The position numbers and the translations under genes were made by a program. From CALMEH01 sp964548225 (GTDB taxonomy: Bacteria; Acidobacteriota; Blastocatellia; Pyrinomonadales; Pyrinomonadaceae): a stretch of DNA of 64,000 nucleotides. Within the stretch, counting starts at the first letter, position 1, and every line of letters begins with the position of its first letter. Below, piece by piece: positions 23,874 through 33,012 of the stretch. The stretch covers positions 62,001-126,000 of the forward strand of contig CAZJQP010000004.1 in the NCBI GenBank assembly GCA_964548225.1, read 5' to 3'. The notes beneath the pieces were generated by a model. It ran no database searches. It had not been told where the DNA came from and saw nothing but the letters and a program-made list of their open reading frames with translations.

Positions 23874-26440
23874 CGAACAAGGGTTGGGAAAAAGTTGAAA
23901 CGATTTTTCATTCTGCTTTGGAATTAAAAGCGGAAGAACGCGAAGCCTATCTGCAAAGCGAATGTGCAGATGATCTCAAATTGCGCGAAGATGTCGAATC
24001 TCTGCTCGACAGTTTTGAAAATAAAGCCGATTTTTTGGACAAACCCGTTTTTGAACTCGGTTTAGGCGCAATCGGCGCAGCCGGACAAAAAAATCTTGCC
24101 GGACAAGAAATCGGCGTTTACCGCATCGAAGAAAAAATCGGTGCAGGCGGAATGGGCGAAGTTTATCGCGCCATTGACACGAAATTAAACCGCCTTGTAG
24201 CACTCAAATTCCTTCCGCAATCAATGGAAAACGACCGCGCCGCCCGCCGCCGTCTGGTCAAAGAAGCACAAGCCGCCGCCGCGCTTTCACATCAAAATAT
24301 CTGTGCCGTGCATTCAGTCGAAGAATCGGATGAGCAAACTTTTATCGTGATGCAATTTATCGAGGGCGAAACTCTTGATAAATCTCTAAATGGCACAGAA
24401 ATCAGCGTCGAAGAATTCAAATTTTTGGCACGACAAATTGTAACTGCCGTTGCTTTTGCACATTCACACGGCGTAATTCACCGTGATTTAAAGCCCGGAA
24501 ATATTATGCTTACCGAAGACGGCGAGATAAAGATTCTCGATTTCGGTTTGGCAAAAGTAATGCCGCAAGCCGCTTCGATGAACGGCAAAAGCAATGCGGA
24601 CACCAATTTTTCGCAAAACGGTTTGGTTATCGGCACGGTCGCTTATATGTCGCCCGAACAGCTTCGCGGCGAAAAGCTCGATTACCGCACGGACATTTTC
24701 AGCGTCGGCATTATTCTCTACGAAATTCTGGCGAAAAAAAATCCGTTCAACCGCCAGAGCCAAGCCGAAACGATTTCTGCAATTCTCAGCGAAAAAGCTG
24801 CACCGCTTGTAGAATTTGCGCCTGAATTTCCAACAAACTTAGTTCATTTAGTTGAGAAATGTCTCGAAAAAGACGCAAATAATCGTTTTCAATCGGCGGC
24901 GGAAATTTTGGTCGAATTGGACAACGCTGAAAACAAAAATTTTGTCGAAATAAAAGCCATACGGCGAAATCGTATCTTGCTTCGCGTTGCGCTTGCTACC
25001 GCCCTTATTTTGGCAATTTTCGCCGGATTATTTCTCTACAACAGCCGATATTCACGTCGCACGCTTGCCGTTTTGCCTATTTCTATCGAACAAAGCCTGA
25101 TCGAAAAAGAATACCTCGCTGATGGTTTAACGCAAGGAATTATTGAAAAACTCTCGAAGTTATCGGAATTGAGTGTCAAAAACGAAGCGATTGTCAGCCG
25201 CTATAAAGGAAAAGAACCGTTGGTTGCCGGAAAAGAATTAAATGTTGATGCTGTTTTTGTAGGGTTAATTAAAAATCGTGCGGATGGACTGGTTCTCGAA
25301 AGTAAAATAATCAGAGTTTCCGACGGTGTATTGCTTGCTTCTCCCGATGAAGTAAAAATTGAAGAATCAAATTTAATCGGATTGCCTGAAAATATTGCGG
25401 CACGAATCATTGATAAAGTTCAAACAAAACTTACCTATAAAGAGGGAAACCAGTTAATCAAAAAAGATACGGAAAGTGCAGAAGCCAAAAATCTTTACCT
25501 TCAAGGACGTTATTTTCTGAAAAAAAGACAGTCCGAGCATGTCGAAAAAGCCATCAAATGTTTTTTTGATGCCAAAGAAATAGACCAAAAATATGCCAAA
25601 GCGTGGGCAGGTTTGGCGGACGCATACCTTGCGTTGAGCGGAACGGGCGTAAAAGGTTCAATTACGCCGGAAGAATCCGTAAAATCGGCAAGATTAGCAG
25701 CAAACAAAGCTCTGGAATTAGATAATACCCTCAGTGAGTCCTACAATTCACTAGGTTTAATAGGTTTGAAATATGATTGGAAATGGGCAGAAAGTGAAAC
25801 TTATTACAAGCTGGCAATTGAACGGGATAAAGAATTTCTAAACCCTCGCTTTGGTTTGATAAATCTCTTCCGTTTGCAAAAACGCTTTGATGAAGCCTTA
25901 CAACAAATAAACGAAGTGAAAGAAATTGACCCTTTTTCCATTCGGGCAGACATTGAGTTAGCCCTAATCAGTTATAACAAAAACGATTATGAAGCAGCGG
26001 ACAAGATTTTATCTTCTTTGCTCACAAAATACCCTGACGATGTTGGTGTAAAATACGTCCGCTCTTATCAATTACTAAAAATGCAAAGGTTTAAAGAAGC
26101 CACAGAAATTCTCGAACCTTTTTACCAGTCAAATAAAGAAGATGATAAAATTTTCGTTGCCGCACCGCTCGGATTTGCCTACGCCAAAATGGGCAAACGC
26201 GCCGATGCGCTAAAGATAATCGAAGATTTAGACAAATTCCGCAAAAACGGTTTTGTCCCGGCGCAAGAAAAATCGCTCATTTATGTCGCGCTTGGCGATT
26301 ATGATAAAGTCTTTGAATTTTTGAATCGCTCCTGCGAAGAAAAATTTTCATCCCTGCCCGGTTGGATAAGCGACCCGATCGTTGAAGAAGTTTGGTCAGA
26401 CCCGCGTTTTGCTACTATTAAAGAATGCACGAAACTTTAG
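23870..26440 (+). CDS. Transmembrane Ser/Thr protein kinase with TPR repeats
   Basis: 856 residues from ATG at 23870, overlapping the sigma-factor stop; a further 14 in-frame upstream codons are unlikely to be used. Domains: short helical N-terminal region (1-60); kinase domain 84-345 with Gly-loop GAGGMGEVYRA (91-101), Lys113, catalytic HRDLKPGN (204-211), DFG at 224-226 and AYMSPEQLRG; one TM helix about 370-392; a periplasmic TolB/FlgO-like segment RTLAVLPIS...YLADGLTQGIIEKLSKL; then TPR units to the end. All catalytic residues are present. Typical acidobacterial sensor kinase coupled to the ECF sigma factor. Its 3' end overlaps the convergent gene by 23 bases. Confidence 0.93.
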   Translation: MTNKGWEKVETIFHSALELKAEEREAYLQSECADDLKLREDVESLLDSFENKADFLDKPVFELGLGAIGAAGQKNLAGQEIGVYRIEEKIGAGGMGEVYRAIDTKLNRLVALKFLPQSMENDRAARRRLVKEAQAAAALSHQNICAVHSVEESDEQTFIVMQFIEGETLDKSLNGTEISVEEFKFLARQIVTAVAFAHSHGVIHRDLKPGNIMLTEDGEIKILDFGLAKVMPQAASMNGKSNADTNFSQNGLVIGTVAYMSPEQLRGEKLDYRTDIFSVGIILYEILAKKNPFNRQSQAETISAILSEKAAPLVEFAPEFPTNLVHLVEKCLEKDANNRFQSAAEILVELDNAENKNFVEIKAIRRNRILLRVALATALILAIFAGLFLYNSRYSRRTLAVLPISIEQSLIEKEYLADGLTQGIIEKLSKLSELSVKNEAIVSRYKGKEPLVAGKELNVDAVFVGLIKNRADGLVLESKIIRVSDGVLLASPDEVKIEESNLIGLPENIAARIIDKVQTKLTYKEGNQLIKKDTESAEAKNLYLQGRYFLKKRQSEHVEKAIKCFFDAKEIDQKYAKAWAGLADAYLALSGTGVKGSITPEESVKSARLAANKALELDNTLSESYNSLGLIGLKYDWKWAESETYYKLAIERDKEFLNPRFGLINLFRLQKRFDEALQQINEVKEIDPFSIRADIELALISYNKNDYEAADKILSSLLTKYPDDVGVKYVRSYQLLKMQRFKEATEILEPFYQSNKEDDKIFVAAPLGFAYAKMGKRADALKIIEDLDKFRKNGFVPAQEKSLIYVALGDYDKVFEFLNRSCEEKFSSLPGWISDPIVEEVWSDPRFATIKECTKL

Positions 26441-27854
26441 AAATTTGTTTTTCTAAAATGTTTTGAAGTTCTTTTTCAATTCTAAAAATATTCGAATCAT
26501 CACCAGAAAGTAATTTTTCGTTGATTTCAATAAGTTCCGCTGGCACTTTGCGGCGTAACTTTTTTATTTTAACCGTTTCTTTTTCATCATAATATCTTCC
26601 AGTCAAAAGAAAATAAATAACTGCTCCGAGCGCATAAAAGTCGCCAGATTTCCCGCTTGAAGTTTCTGTTGAAAAACCTTGGGATTTCCAATCGAAAGGC
26701 TCAATTCCGCCAATCGGATATGCGCCTTCAAAATCAATCGGGCGCAAAGTTTTATCGTTCGTAACAATCAGATTTGCCGGCTTGCAATCATTCCAAACCC
26801 AACCCGCTTGATGAATTTTTCTGATTATTTTGGAGATTTCAACCGCAAAAATCAAAACTTGCCTGATAGAAAAACGACGGCGACGCGGCTTTAGCATTTC
26901 GTCCAGGCTTTTTCCATTAACGTATTCCATTACAAAATAAAAATCCCCGTAAATTTCAAAAGATTCGAAAACCTGAGGCACTGCATCATATTTTTCTTTG
27001 AGAATTTTTAAAACTTCAAATTCATTCTTCACCAAAAAATAACCGTCTTGTCCATTCCAGGAAAGTTCGCCGTTGCGTCTTCCTTCTTTAACAATACTTA
27101 GACGCAGTTCGCTTTGACTGAAATCAAAAGCCAAATAAGTTCCGCCTTTGCCGCGTTGGGTGATGGCTTCAAAAACTCTATAAGATTTTGCCAAAGGTGT
27201 GCCGTTAAACGTTTTTGCTACCGATTTTGTGCCAGATGGAAACGGATTTGAAAGCCATTCGGGAATGGCTTTCTGACGGTCGTCAGGAACTAATTGACCT
27301 GCCGGATTTTTAATTGCGAGAAAGGTTTTTCCTTCTTCATTTTGCGCTTCGATGATTGAAAATGCGCCGTAACGATAATAAACTGAACTTTCGGGTAAAT
27401 ATTGTTCATCGAAAGGCACATTGACCGAAAAAAATTCTTTCGTCAATTCGTGAAGTTTTCCAGCAAGTTCTACAGCGTGATCTTCGTCTGAAGGATAAAC
27501 CGTGATAAATTTTCCGACTTGATGATAGCCGTGATATAAACCGCAATTGATTTGAGAAAGTGTTTCTAAAGATTTCGGAGCTTTAAATTGCACATCTTCT
27601 GAAACTAAAAACGGCGCAACTTGCTCAAACAAATCGCAAGCCTCAAAAACCGTTGCCGAAATATGTAGTTTCCATCCCTGCAACGGCTCCCCATTCTTTT
27701 TGTCGCGGCTGATGCGCCAAATCGAATCCTCAAACTTAAGGGGCAAATATTGTTCGCAAAGCAGATGCCAGCGGCGAAAACGTATCGCCAATTGATTGTC
27801 GGTTTTCGATAAAACCTTTTCAGGCAACAAACTGGAGTTGTTAATTTCTTTCAT
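26418..27854 (-). CDS. Cyclase-less class III/IV lanthionine synthetase-like lyase-kinase
   Basis: 478 residues. N-terminal region (1-200) matches the OspF-like phospho-Ser/Thr lyase part of LanKC/LanL enzymes: GWKLHISAT (Lys62, His64), GKFITVYP (Lys115) and VYYRYGAF (Arg161). A divergent kinase follows (225-440): loop TQRGKGGTYLAFD, catalytic WNDCKPANLIV with Asp356 and Asn361, metal-binding Asp374 in PIDFEGAY, and GDFYALGAVIYFLLTG. The protein stops 35 residues later, so the C-terminal LanC-like cyclase is absent. Expected chemistry, if active: phosphorylate Ser/Thr in a peptide and eliminate to dehydro-residues without enzymatic ring closure. It follows a small Ser/Thr/Cys-rich gene and a peroxidase gene on the same strand. 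Confidence 0.82.
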   Translation of the reverse strand: MKEINNSSLLPEKVLSKTDNQLAIRFRRWHLLCEQYLPLKFEDSIWRISRDKKNGEPLQGWKLHISATVFEACDLFEQVAPFLVSEDVQFKAPKSLETLSQINCGLYHGYHQVGKFITVYPSDEDHAVELAGKLHELTKEFFSVNVPFDEQYLPESSVYYRYGAFSIIEAQNEEGKTFLAIKNPAGQLVPDDRQKAIPEWLSNPFPSGTKSVAKTFNGTPLAKSYRVFEAITQRGKGGTYLAFDFSQSELRLSIVKEGRRNGELSWNGQDGYFLVKNEFEVLKILKEKYDAVPQVFESFEIYGDFYFVMEYVNGKSLDEMLKPRRRRFSIRQVLIFAVEISKIIRKIHQAGWVWNDCKPANLIVTNDKTLRPIDFEGAYPIGGIEPFDWKSQGFSTETSSGKSGDFYALGAVIYFLLTGRYYDEKETVKIKKLRRKVPAELIEINEKLLSGDDSNIFRIEKELQNILEKQISKVSCIL

Positions 27855-27870
27855 CTAAAAATTATTAGTG

Positions 27871-27918
27871 CGAGTCTGAAATCTCTAATTCGCGAAGGTT
27901 TCAGACTCGTTTAGAGAT
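27871..27918 (-). promoter_or_regulatory. Hairpin/possible pseudoknot between the small-protein and lyase-kinase genes
   Basis: Perfect 11-bp stem CGAGTCTGAAA/TTTCAGACTCG (27871-27881, 27899-27909). Loop bases ATCTCTAA (27881-27888) are also complementary to TTAGAGAT just outside the stem (27911-27918), so the minus-strand RNA could form an H-type pseudoknot. It fills the 77-base gap before the lyase-kinase start and could act as a partial terminator or translation control. Confidence 0.6.
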
Positions 27919-27931
27919 AAAATCCGACTTG

Positions 27932-28318
27932 TTAACCGCAAGGGTTCGCTGGTTTTGGAGTTTGCTGTTCCGGCAAATCCCGGTCTAATGCCAAAACCAT
28001 ATCAATAGGCATATTTCGAAGAGTTCCGGTTCCTGTTATTGTGTCGGAAGTGCAAGTTGAATTGGAAGCCATATAAGCTAAGCATTGCATTCCCCACATT
28101 GTTTCATTGAAAGCCTTATCTTTGCCGGTCAGACGGTCTAATTGTTCTTTGGTGTCTGCAAATTTATCCATAAACTCACACCAATCCTTGCTTTTCAAGC
28201 CTTCAAAAATAGCTTTTCTACCTTTTTTGGCTAAGTCATCTAACAACTGTTTTCTTACGTCGTCCGGCTGACTTAAAAGGTAACGATTGTATTCGATCAC
28301 TTTTTCTACGATTCTCAT
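27932..28318 (-). CDS. Small Ser/Thr/Cys-rich protein; candidate modified peptide substrate
   Basis: 128 residues, no recognised family. Residues 1-75 are helical and charged (YLLSQPDDVRKQLLDDLAKK). Residues 85-99 contain nine Ser/Thr and one Cys (SNSTCTSDTITGTGT); Cys occurs at 47, 79, 89 and 127, and the end is PANPCG. No signal peptide. A good Shine-Dalgarno CAGGAGAA lies upstream. It sits between a haem peroxidase gene and a LanKC-like lyase-kinase gene, so the acidic helical part could be a leader and the Ser/Thr-rich tail a core. That reading is inference; at 128 residues it is long for a class III lanthipeptide precursor. Confidence 0.7.
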   Translation of the reverse strand: MRIVEKVIEYNRYLLSQPDDVRKQLLDDLAKKGRKAIFEGLKSKDWCEFMDKFADTKEQLDRLTGKDKAFNETMWGMQCLAYMASNSTCTSDTITGTGTLRNMPIDMVLALDRDLPEQQTPKPANPCG

Positions 28319-28382
28319 ACTATTTATATTCTCCTGTTTTATTTTTTATTGCGGCTAAATACCGCTTTTATATTGATTAACT

Positions 28383-30002
28383 TCACCCTATAGGACTAAG
28401 TTCATCAAAATTCCTTGTTATTGAATAATATGCCATAAATTTCAGCATTTCCGGCATCCCGAAAGTTACTCTGTCTTCAGCAAGAAAATACTTAAATGAA
28501 TCCATCGGTTCTTTCAGAATAGAAATCGGAGTTTCATAAATAAGCCTGACAATTGTCTCTGCCATAATCCAACTACCGACATCGCCCAATTTGTCATTGT
28601 CATCCTCATTTTCAGGAAATTCCGCCTCAGCTAAAATATAGAATAATAAAGGCGTTTCTTTACTAAAAGTTTCCCGCAAACCTCCCGGCAATCGACTATT
28701 GATTTGAACTTCCGTTAAAACCCGAATCGGATCATCGAGGCATTTTCTCGTAATTTCTTCGGCAACTGCCTGACCTGTCGGAAGTCCGAAAAGCCTACCC
28801 CGAAAGAGGTCCAGAGCCGAAAGCGAATTTGCTCTCTCCATGTCTGCGCCCGGTCGCAATATACCGAGAACATCAGCATATTGAGTATTTATTTTCTTGG
28901 CAAAATTGAAATTCGTATTGTTCGTAGCAGAGTTGTCAATATTATAAAAGCGCCTCCAATTTATTAACCATTTGCTTGACACTTTTGCCTTTTCAAGCAA
29001 CCCGCCTCTGCCCGTCAATGAAGTTATATTTCCAAGGGTTTCCGGGTTGTTGTAATTAAATTCGCTGTTTAATTTATAGCTTGGTCTAATCATACTGTGT
29101 CCCGTGCGAAATGCAGCTACGGCAAACTCTAGAGGAATGTATATATCATCGGAATCAGGAGTATAAAATCTATTATTGGGAACTTCATTTTTGACTTTTT
29201 CCAAAACTGAGCGTTTGACGATTTTCGGCAAGTAATCATTTAGGATTATATATTGGTAATGACGGATTACTACTTCCCGAATAAGTTTGAATCGTTCTGG
29301 CGAGTCTTTATAGCCTATTTTTTCATTTAAGTATTGGGCTACTGAGTTATGGAATTTCATAAATGCAATTTGGGTTTGAGCCAACAAAAAATTTTCGTCG
29401 TTTCGCTTGTCATAAATGTTAGCCATTTTATAAGCATCTCTGGGGAAATCATTCGGATATTCCCTCCTAGCCAATTCATTAAGTGAACCACTTTCTCCTT
29501 GAGTAAATTCAAGTTTCAAGATGGTTGAAGAATTTTCTTTTAGTAAATCGGTTTTTGGAATATTGCCGTGTTCATCGAATCCATAAAGAGTCTCCAAATC
29601 AAATGATGGGTTACACTTATTTTCAATTTCATCAATAGTAATATTTTCCCAAGGATTATCAGCAGTAGTAAATCGGTCGCTTTTGGAATCAAATGAAATA
29701 TCGTGATCAATAAACTGGGCAAAATAGGTGTAGCCAGAGGGAATAGAAGAATTTGTTTCTTCTCTATCAAATCTATTTCCTAGATCTAAATTTTTGGGAT
29801 AAAATTCAGGCGTTCTAGTTAAATAAAGAGCTAAGCTGTCTAAATCAAAGTTATTCGGCTTAAATTCTCCAAGATTCTTGAACATTTTCCTGTAATCGGA
29901 ATTTGGCATATATTTCTCTGATTTCGCAAATCTTTTAGTTAAAGATTTCTCCTTTATGATTTTTAACTTCTCTGAGAAAAAACTTCTTAAACATAAATGC
30001 AC
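28383..30002 (-). CDS. Animal-type haem peroxidase
   Basis: Up to 539 residues from a GTG at 30002; ATG at 29909 (MPNSDYRKMFKNL) is a plausible alternative start with 31 fewer residues. Family motifs of the peroxidase-cyclooxygenase superfamily: distal His100-Asp101 in YTYFAQFIDHD, catalytic Arg200 in the DKRNDENFLLAQTQIAFMKFHNSVAQYL block, and proximal His302 in AAFRTGHSMIRPSY. The Asp and Glu that link haem in mammalian enzymes would be Asp101-near and Glu203-near. No signal peptide, so likely cytosolic or membrane-associated. It oxidises an organic substrate with H2O2. First gene of a minus-strand cassette with the small protein and lyase-kinase, 64 bases upstream of the former. Confidence 0.9.
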   Translation of the reverse strand: MHLCLRSFFSEKLKIIKEKSLTKRFAKSEKYMPNSDYRKMFKNLGEFKPNNFDLDSLALYLTRTPEFYPKNLDLGNRFDREETNSSIPSGYTYFAQFIDHDISFDSKSDRFTTADNPWENITIDEIENKCNPSFDLETLYGFDEHGNIPKTDLLKENSSTILKLEFTQGESGSLNELARREYPNDFPRDAYKMANIYDKRNDENFLLAQTQIAFMKFHNSVAQYLNEKIGYKDSPERFKLIREVVIRHYQYIILNDYLPKIVKRSVLEKVKNEVPNNRFYTPDSDDIYIPLEFAVAAFRTGHSMIRPSYKLNSEFNYNNPETLGNITSLTGRGGLLEKAKVSSKWLINWRRFYNIDNSATNNTNFNFAKKINTQYADVLGILRPGADMERANSLSALDLFRGRLFGLPTGQAVAEEITRKCLDDPIRVLTEVQINSRLPGGLRETFSKETPLLFYILAEAEFPENEDDNDKLGDVGSWIMAETIVRLIYETPISILKEPMDSFKYFLAEDRVTFGMPEMLKFMAYYSITRNFDELSPIG

Positions 30003-30126
30003 CTATTGAAAAAAAATCTTAAAGTTTTTTCAAGAAATAAAAAAAGTGTTCCTGTATTATGCACATTTTTTGAAAAAATGAAAAGTAATTGAAACTGAAA
30101 GCCTTATTTTATGGTTTCTCAAGCCG

Positions 30127-31824
30127 TCAAATTCTAATATTTCCAATCTTCTCCAGCTGCTTATCGGAACTCGGTTTGAGATAAGGCGCGTTGTCTTGTT
30201 CGCGTTTGTCTTTCGATGCGGACGAATGCCAGCGTTGCCATTCGTTGGGTGCGTCGAAGGTTTCGCCGCCGTGTTGCGTCAGGCGCGGACGGATACGGCA
30301 CATTACGGGCGTGTTGATGCCTACGCCGGAAATTATGGCTTGACCTTTGGTTAGAGCCGGAAGTTCGGCGAGCATGGCGCGTCCTGCGCCTTCGACGGAT
30401 TGGGCGACGGTTTGTTGGTCAATCGGGTTGACGATTCGCATAATGATTTGCGTCATACATTGTGAGAGAACATCTTGATCCAATTTGCCCGGACGTTGTG
30501 TTATAAGTCCGATGCCGACACCGAATTTTCTGCCCTCGCTGAGGATTTGCTTTAAAATATTTGTCGAAACGACACTTGTTCCGGCGGGCGCGAAGCGGTG
30601 TGCTTCTTCCAACAAAGTGAAAACCGGATAAGGCAGATAATTTTCCGTATTTGGTGCGGATTCGCCGCGCACGGTGAGCATTCGGGCTTTGTTGACTCGT
30701 CTAAGCAAAGTTCCGACGATGACTTGCTGTTCGTGCTGTTCGATGTCCGAAAGCTGAAAAATCGTGCATTGTCCGGGCGCGAATAAATCTTTCAAAGGAA
30801 TGTGGTCGTTTGCCGAAAAAATGCCGCCTTCGCGGTCAAAACGCGAGTCCAAACGCCACAACAAACCTTCAATCGAACTGACATTTCCGCCGTCGGATTT
30901 GCCTTCGGTTGTATATTTTTGATTCGTAACTTCGTCGCGCAAATCGTGATAGGCGTAAGCATAATCTTGCCGTCTTTCGACTCGTAATTTTTCGTTTAGA
31001 CTACGAAAAGCAAGCGAGAGAAAATGAAGCATTTTGTCCGATGTTCCTTCGGGCAGAAGATATTTGATGTCGGCTTCGGTCAAGGTTGAAAACCGAACCT
31101 TTATTTTATCGGGCGTAAAAATTTTGACTTCGGGTTTGTAGCCGTTTGCGCCGAGAAACTGTGAATTTCCCATAATCGAACTCATCGTATAATATTCGCC
31201 GTGCGGGTCAACAATTAAAACCGCCGCACCATTAAACGGGCGCATCATTTCTTCAATCAAAACTCCGGCGGTGTAAGATTTTCCCGAACCTGTCGAAGCC
31301 AAAATCGCCAAATGAGTAGAAACGACATCTTTGACCGAAAGCACAACGGGAACTTCGCCTTTTTTGCGCGTCAAAAGCGAACCGATATGCGCCGAGCCTA
31401 ATTCTTCCGAGCGTTTTGGACTGAGCATTTCGGAAAGCGTTTCGCTCGATGCGAGAAAACAAGCGTCGCCCGGATTCGGCGGGATTCGCGGATTGTTGAA
31501 ATCTTTGACCGATTTATCATAAAAACCGATAGTTTCAACCGTAATTTCGTAAATCTCGCAACCTTCCGCGTCTAAACCAATCAGCGAAGAAACGAGCGCG
31601 GGCGGTGTGTTCGGGTCGGAAAGAAATGTGTCGGGCAGATTTCTGACCAATTTTCGCCCTTTAATCGTGCCGATAATTTGCCGTGTTTCATCGCCGTCTT
31701 TCGCTTCATAATAAACAAATTCGCCGATGCGCGTTTTTTTGTTGTCTTTGGTAATAAAAAGATACTCGTGCGGAAGCAAGCCTGGACCTTTAACTGTGCC
31801 GATGAGTTTATCTGTATGTGCCAT
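30127..31824 (-). CDS. herA: HerA-like DNA-translocating ATPase
   Basis: 565 residues. N-terminal beta-barrel (HAS-type; GTVKGPGLLPHEYLFITKD), then the FtsK-like AAA+ motor: Walker A ASTGSGKSYTAGVLIEEM, VLIVDPHGEY as Walker B region, PVFTLLEEAHRFAPAGTSVVSTNILKQILSEGRKFGVGIGLITQRP with the conserved Arg-finger stretch. HerA is a hexameric DNA pump that normally works with NurA nuclease in end resection, or with SIR2/nuclease partners in phage defence. No NurA, SIR2 or nuclease gene is next to it here. An extended -10 promoter lies only 12 bases before the ATG. Confidence 0.9.
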   Translation of the reverse strand: MAHTDKLIGTVKGPGLLPHEYLFITKDNKKTRIGEFVYYEAKDGDETRQIIGTIKGRKLVRNLPDTFLSDPNTPPALVSSLIGLDAEGCEIYEITVETIGFYDKSVKDFNNPRIPPNPGDACFLASSETLSEMLSPKRSEELGSAHIGSLLTRKKGEVPVVLSVKDVVSTHLAILASTGSGKSYTAGVLIEEMMRPFNGAAVLIVDPHGEYYTMSSIMGNSQFLGANGYKPEVKIFTPDKIKVRFSTLTEADIKYLLPEGTSDKMLHFLSLAFRSLNEKLRVERRQDYAYAYHDLRDEVTNQKYTTEGKSDGGNVSSIEGLLWRLDSRFDREGGIFSANDHIPLKDLFAPGQCTIFQLSDIEQHEQQVIVGTLLRRVNKARMLTVRGESAPNTENYLPYPVFTLLEEAHRFAPAGTSVVSTNILKQILSEGRKFGVGIGLITQRPGKLDQDVLSQCMTQIIMRIVNPIDQQTVAQSVEGAGRAMLAELPALTKGQAIISGVGINTPVMCRIRPRLTQHGGETFDAPNEWQRWHSSASKDKREQDNAPYLKPSSDKQLEKIGNIRI

Positions 31825-31835
31825 AATTCAGGGAA

Positions 31836-31844
31836 ATTATAGCA
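31836..31844 (-). promoter_or_regulatory. Extended -10 promoter (TGCTATAAT) of the HerA-like gene
   Basis: On the minus strand TGCTATAAT is followed after 11 bases by the ATG. A start of transcription about 7 bases past the box would leave a leader of roughly 5 nt, so the mRNA would be nearly leaderless. No ribosome binding site is seen. Confidence 0.6.
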
Positions 31845-31987
31845 CAAAAAAACGTCTGTTTTTCTATCGAAGCGCGAAACGCAAATTTGCCGATTTTTAT
31901 AATTCTGAAACCTTATTTTGACTCGATTCGTAAAACGGTCATCATTTATCTGCCATTAAAATTTTTACAAAAAAGGGTTTGGAATTT

Positions 31988-32968
31988 ATGCAAAAGATTG
32001 TCTTATTTTTATTCACATTAGGGCTGATTTTCATCAGTTCGACAAATATTTTCTCCGCAACGCTCGTCGTTTTGAACAAAACAGACGCGACTTTGGCAAT
32101 TGTGGACGCGAAAAATATGAAAGTTATCGCCAAAGTTCCGACGGGCAATTCGCCGCACGAAGTTGTGCTTTCGGCGGATGGAAAAACTGCTTTTGTCGCA
32201 AATTATGGAGACGCACAAACGCCCGGAAGCTCGCTTTCGGTAATTGATTTAGAAGCGAAAAAAGAACTTCGGCGCGTTGATTTGTCGCCTTTGATGCGTC
32301 CGCACGGATTGCAGGAAATCGGTGGGAAAATCTATTTTACGGCGGAAGTAAATCGTCTGATTGCGCGTTATGATCCGACCGCGAATAAGGTTGATTGGCT
32401 GATGGGAACAGGACAAAACCTTTCACATATGTTGGTTGGAAGCGCAGACCAAAAGCGTTTTTATACGGCGAATATCGGTTCGGATTCGGTTACGGCATTT
32501 GAATTTACAAGCGTTCCGCCGGCGCAATCGCGCATTGTAAACATCGCTGTCGGCAAACAACCTGAAGCGATTGATTTGTCGCCGGACGGCAAAGAAGTTT
32601 GGGTTGGACTCAATGCCGAAGGCGCAGTTGATGTGATTGATACGGCGACAAATAAAGTCGTCGAAAAACTGAAATTGGGCGAACGTCCGTATCGTGTGAA
32701 ATTTACGCCGGACGGCAAATTTGTCGTGATGACGATGCCGAATACGAAAGAACTTATTGTTGTCGAAGCCGCGACGCGCAAAGAAACAAAACGCATTAAA
32801 CTCGAAAGCGCACCGCTCGGAATCATCTTTTCAAAAGATGGCAAAACGGCTTTTGTTTCCGCCGTGCAGGAAGATTTTGTGCTGAAAATTGATATGGAAA
32901 AAAGCACGGTTTCGAGCAAGGTCGAAACCGGCAAAGTTCCCGACGGCATTGCCTTGACGGGAATGTAA
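31988..32968 (+). CDS. Exported YVTN-type beta-propeller protein
   Basis: 326 residues from ATG at 31988; signal peptide 1-22 (ends NIFSA). Repeats of about 42 residues follow the YVTN/NHL-like pattern: LVVLNKTDATLAIVDAKNMKVIAKVPTGNSPHEVVLSADGKTAFVANYG, then IDTATNKVVEKLKLGERPYRVKFTPDGKFVV and similar units, making one seven-bladed propeller resembling the cytochrome d1-type fold without a haem motif. Probably periplasmic. First gene of an apparent operon with an M28 peptidase and an amidohydrolase (gaps of 44 and 19 bases). Confidence 0.85.
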   Translation: MQKIVLFLFTLGLIFISSTNIFSATLVVLNKTDATLAIVDAKNMKVIAKVPTGNSPHEVVLSADGKTAFVANYGDAQTPGSSLSVIDLEAKKELRRVDLSPLMRPHGLQEIGGKIYFTAEVNRLIARYDPTANKVDWLMGTGQNLSHMLVGSADQKRFYTANIGSDSVTAFEFTSVPPAQSRIVNIAVGKQPEAIDLSPDGKEVWVGLNAEGAVDVIDTATNKVVEKLKLGERPYRVKFTPDGKFVVMTMPNTKELIVVEAATRKETKRIKLESAPLGIIFSKDGKTAFVSAVQEDFVLKIDMEKSTVSSKVETGKVPDGIALTGM

Positions 32969-33012
32969 AGCATTTATTTTTATAACTTTAATTAAATTTA
33001 GTGAGGAAACAT

